NCBI GenBank assembly: GCA_025362495.1
Contig: JANYGI010000114.1
Span: 103,866 to 167,865 of the forward strand
Reading direction: 5' to 3'
Source: Byssovorax sp.
GTDB lineage: Bacteria; Myxococcota_A; Polyangia; Polyangiales; Polyangiaceae
DNA length: 64,000 nucleotides
This document shows positions 63,054 to 64,000 of this stretch, one piece after another; within the stretch, counting starts at the first letter, position 1; every line of letters begins with the position of its first letter. The notes beneath the pieces were generated by a model. It was not told the DNA's origin, ran no database searches, and was given only the letters and a program-made list of their open reading frames with translations. The translations under genes were made by a program, and so were the position numbers.

Positions 63054-64000
63054 GACATGACCTCTTCCGTCACCACGAGCCTCGCGTCTTTCAGCCGCCG
63101 CGGTGGCCGAAACGATGCGCGCCACACCAGCTCGACCGCTACGTCCGCAGGCTCCGGCGCCCGCAGCGTGTCAAGGATCACCGTATCGAGGTACGGTATC
63201 AATCGCTGCGACTCGCCCCCCTTTGTTTCCAGCGTCACGACGATCCGGAGCCGGGGGAGGCGAAAGCTCACCGTTCCTCCGCCGGGGGTGAGGTTCAGCA
63301 AGGCCACGTCCTCGCCGCCGAGGAGAGGCGGTGTGGCTATCAGGCCCGGAGAGGCGCAGAGGTTGGCGCGCGGATTATGATCCAGCGGCAGGAGCGGCGC
63401 GCGCTGCGCGAGCCAGGCCGCGTCGTAGGTGCCCTGGTGACGCCGCCGCGGCTCCCAGTGTCGCCCGACCGCGCCGAGCCCTGCGGGCGGCGGGCGGCTG
63501 CGCGCCGAGGTCAAGAGATCACGCGGATCCTCGATCATCGGCGCGGCCTTGTGCGTCAAGGCCGAAGCTTCGCGCGCGATCCCGAGGCCGACTGGATTCC
63601 TGGCCTCCTCGACAGGCCTGCTCGGATCACTGACGTCGATCCCACCCCAGGCGAAGTCATAACGCACCTCGATCCCCGTCGTCGGCCGGGGCGCCGAGAC
63701 CCCCGAGCCATTGGCCTCCCACACCCGCAGCCCCCAGATGCGGATCGACTTCTCCAGTGCTCCCACGCGCACCGCCGCGTCGAACGAGGGGACGGGCTTG
63801 CCCGCCGGCGCGTGCGCCGCGGCGACGACGATCACGTCCGTTCCCGGCTTTTCGATGCAGAGATCCGAAGGGTACTTGATGCTGCTCTTCTCCGGATCGC
63901 CCCAGGGGACGTCGGCCGAGCGGATCCCGCGCGCGTTCTTCTTCGGGGCCAGCTCCAGCGAGGGTTCGCCCCCGAAGCGCAGGAATGTGGCTTTGACGAT
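63050..64000 (-). CDS. DUF2169 family protein, 5' end outside the window
   Basis: The frame is open to the right edge, so the N-terminus is cut; about 316 residues are visible. Segments such as SADVPWGDPEKSSI, GTDVIVVAAAHAPAGKPV, YDFAWGG, NPVGLG and DAAWLAQRAPLLPLD are typical of DUF2169, found in type VI effector operons as an effector adaptor or chaperone. The gene is first of the visible operon, followed by the ketosynthase-fold, PAAR-like, rhs and candidate immunity genes, all with short or overlapping junctions. Confidence 0.85.
   Translation of the reverse strand: MVKATFLRFGGEPSLELAPKKNARGIRSADVPWGDPEKSSIKYPSDLCIEKPGTDVIVVAAAHAPAGKPVPSFDAAVRVGALEKSIRIWGLRVWEANGSGVSAPRPTTGIEVRYDFAWGGIDVSDPSRPVEEARNPVGLGIAREASALTHKAAPMIEDPRDLLTSARSRPPPAGLGAVGRHWEPRRRHQGTYDAAWLAQRAPLLPLDHNPRANLCASPGLIATPPLLGGEDVALLNLTPGGGTVSFRLPRLRIVVTLETKGGESQRLIPYLDTVILDTLRAPEPADVAVELVWRASFRPPRRLKDARLVVTEEVMS

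Noticed and set aside
47209..64000. Right-hand attachment repeat of the tRNA-Val element
   Set aside because: By eye I found no second copy of the tRNA 3' end (GGTTCGAAACCGGCCGCGCC) in the window; the boundary is probably beyond base 64000.

Overview
The window reads as chromosome of a high-GC, predatory or social deltaproteobacterium, most likely a myxobacterium of the Polyangiales/Sorangiineae type. The reasons are very GC-rich codon use, type IV pilus motors (pilB, pilT), Hanks-type Ser/Thr kinases, FHA, PilZ and TPR proteins, many small Cys-rich lipoproteins, OmpA proteins with calcium-binding thrombospondin-3 repeats, and a lexA promoter resembling the operator type described for Myxococcus. 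This is inference from gene content; no rRNA or species marker is present.

Layout. 1-9570: the 3' part of an M3 oligopeptidase, a large TPR protein, three related Cys-rich lipoproteins, and an overlapping FHA/kinase pair. 9727-13432: pilB, pilT and lexA. 13745-19958: envelope lipoproteins, an OmpA protein, a secreted barrel-like protein, a wHTH-membrane protein and two PilZ proteins. 20092-23229: a Nudix hydrolase, a membrane Ser/Thr kinase, a repeat-rich gap and tRNA-Val(CAC). 23377-30020: a four-gene quinol-oxidising bc operon (Rieske, cytochrome b, subunit IV) that ends in a 1430-residue membrane-anchored octaheme cytochrome c. 30219-39616: an aminotransferase, a flavin-fold/GNAT fusion divergent from a MocR-type regulator, the lipid-transport genes mlaF and mlaD, a second OmpA/TSP3 protein, a NrtR-like regulator and a 2OG-Fe(II) oxygenase. 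39617-46983: on the minus strand, a PFOR-like protein, yajC, secD, secF and recJ, in transcription order.

47137-64000 is accessory. tRNA-Val(GAC) is followed at once by a tyrosine recombinase gene, the last gene of a minus-strand chain of small overlapping genes. This is the typical end of an integrative element; its far boundary is not visible here. Next come a secreted alpha/beta hydrolase, a Cys-rich beta-propeller lipoprotein and a polytopic membrane protein. The right end is a polymorphic-toxin locus of type VI secretion character: DUF2169 protein, ketosynthase-fold protein, PAAR-like DUF4150 protein, a 1290-residue Rhs protein, and a gene that overlaps the rhs stop codon.

Most notable: (1) the Rhs C-terminal tip carries C-x-E and PC-x-x-C motifs typical of deaminase-fold toxins and is translationally coupled to a 330-residue candidate immunity protein of no recognised family; (2) the octaheme cytochrome built into the bc operon; (3) regulators whose operator-like palindromes lie in apparently leaderless promoters (lexA and the NrtR-like gene). 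All functions are read from motifs and context only; no database search was possible.
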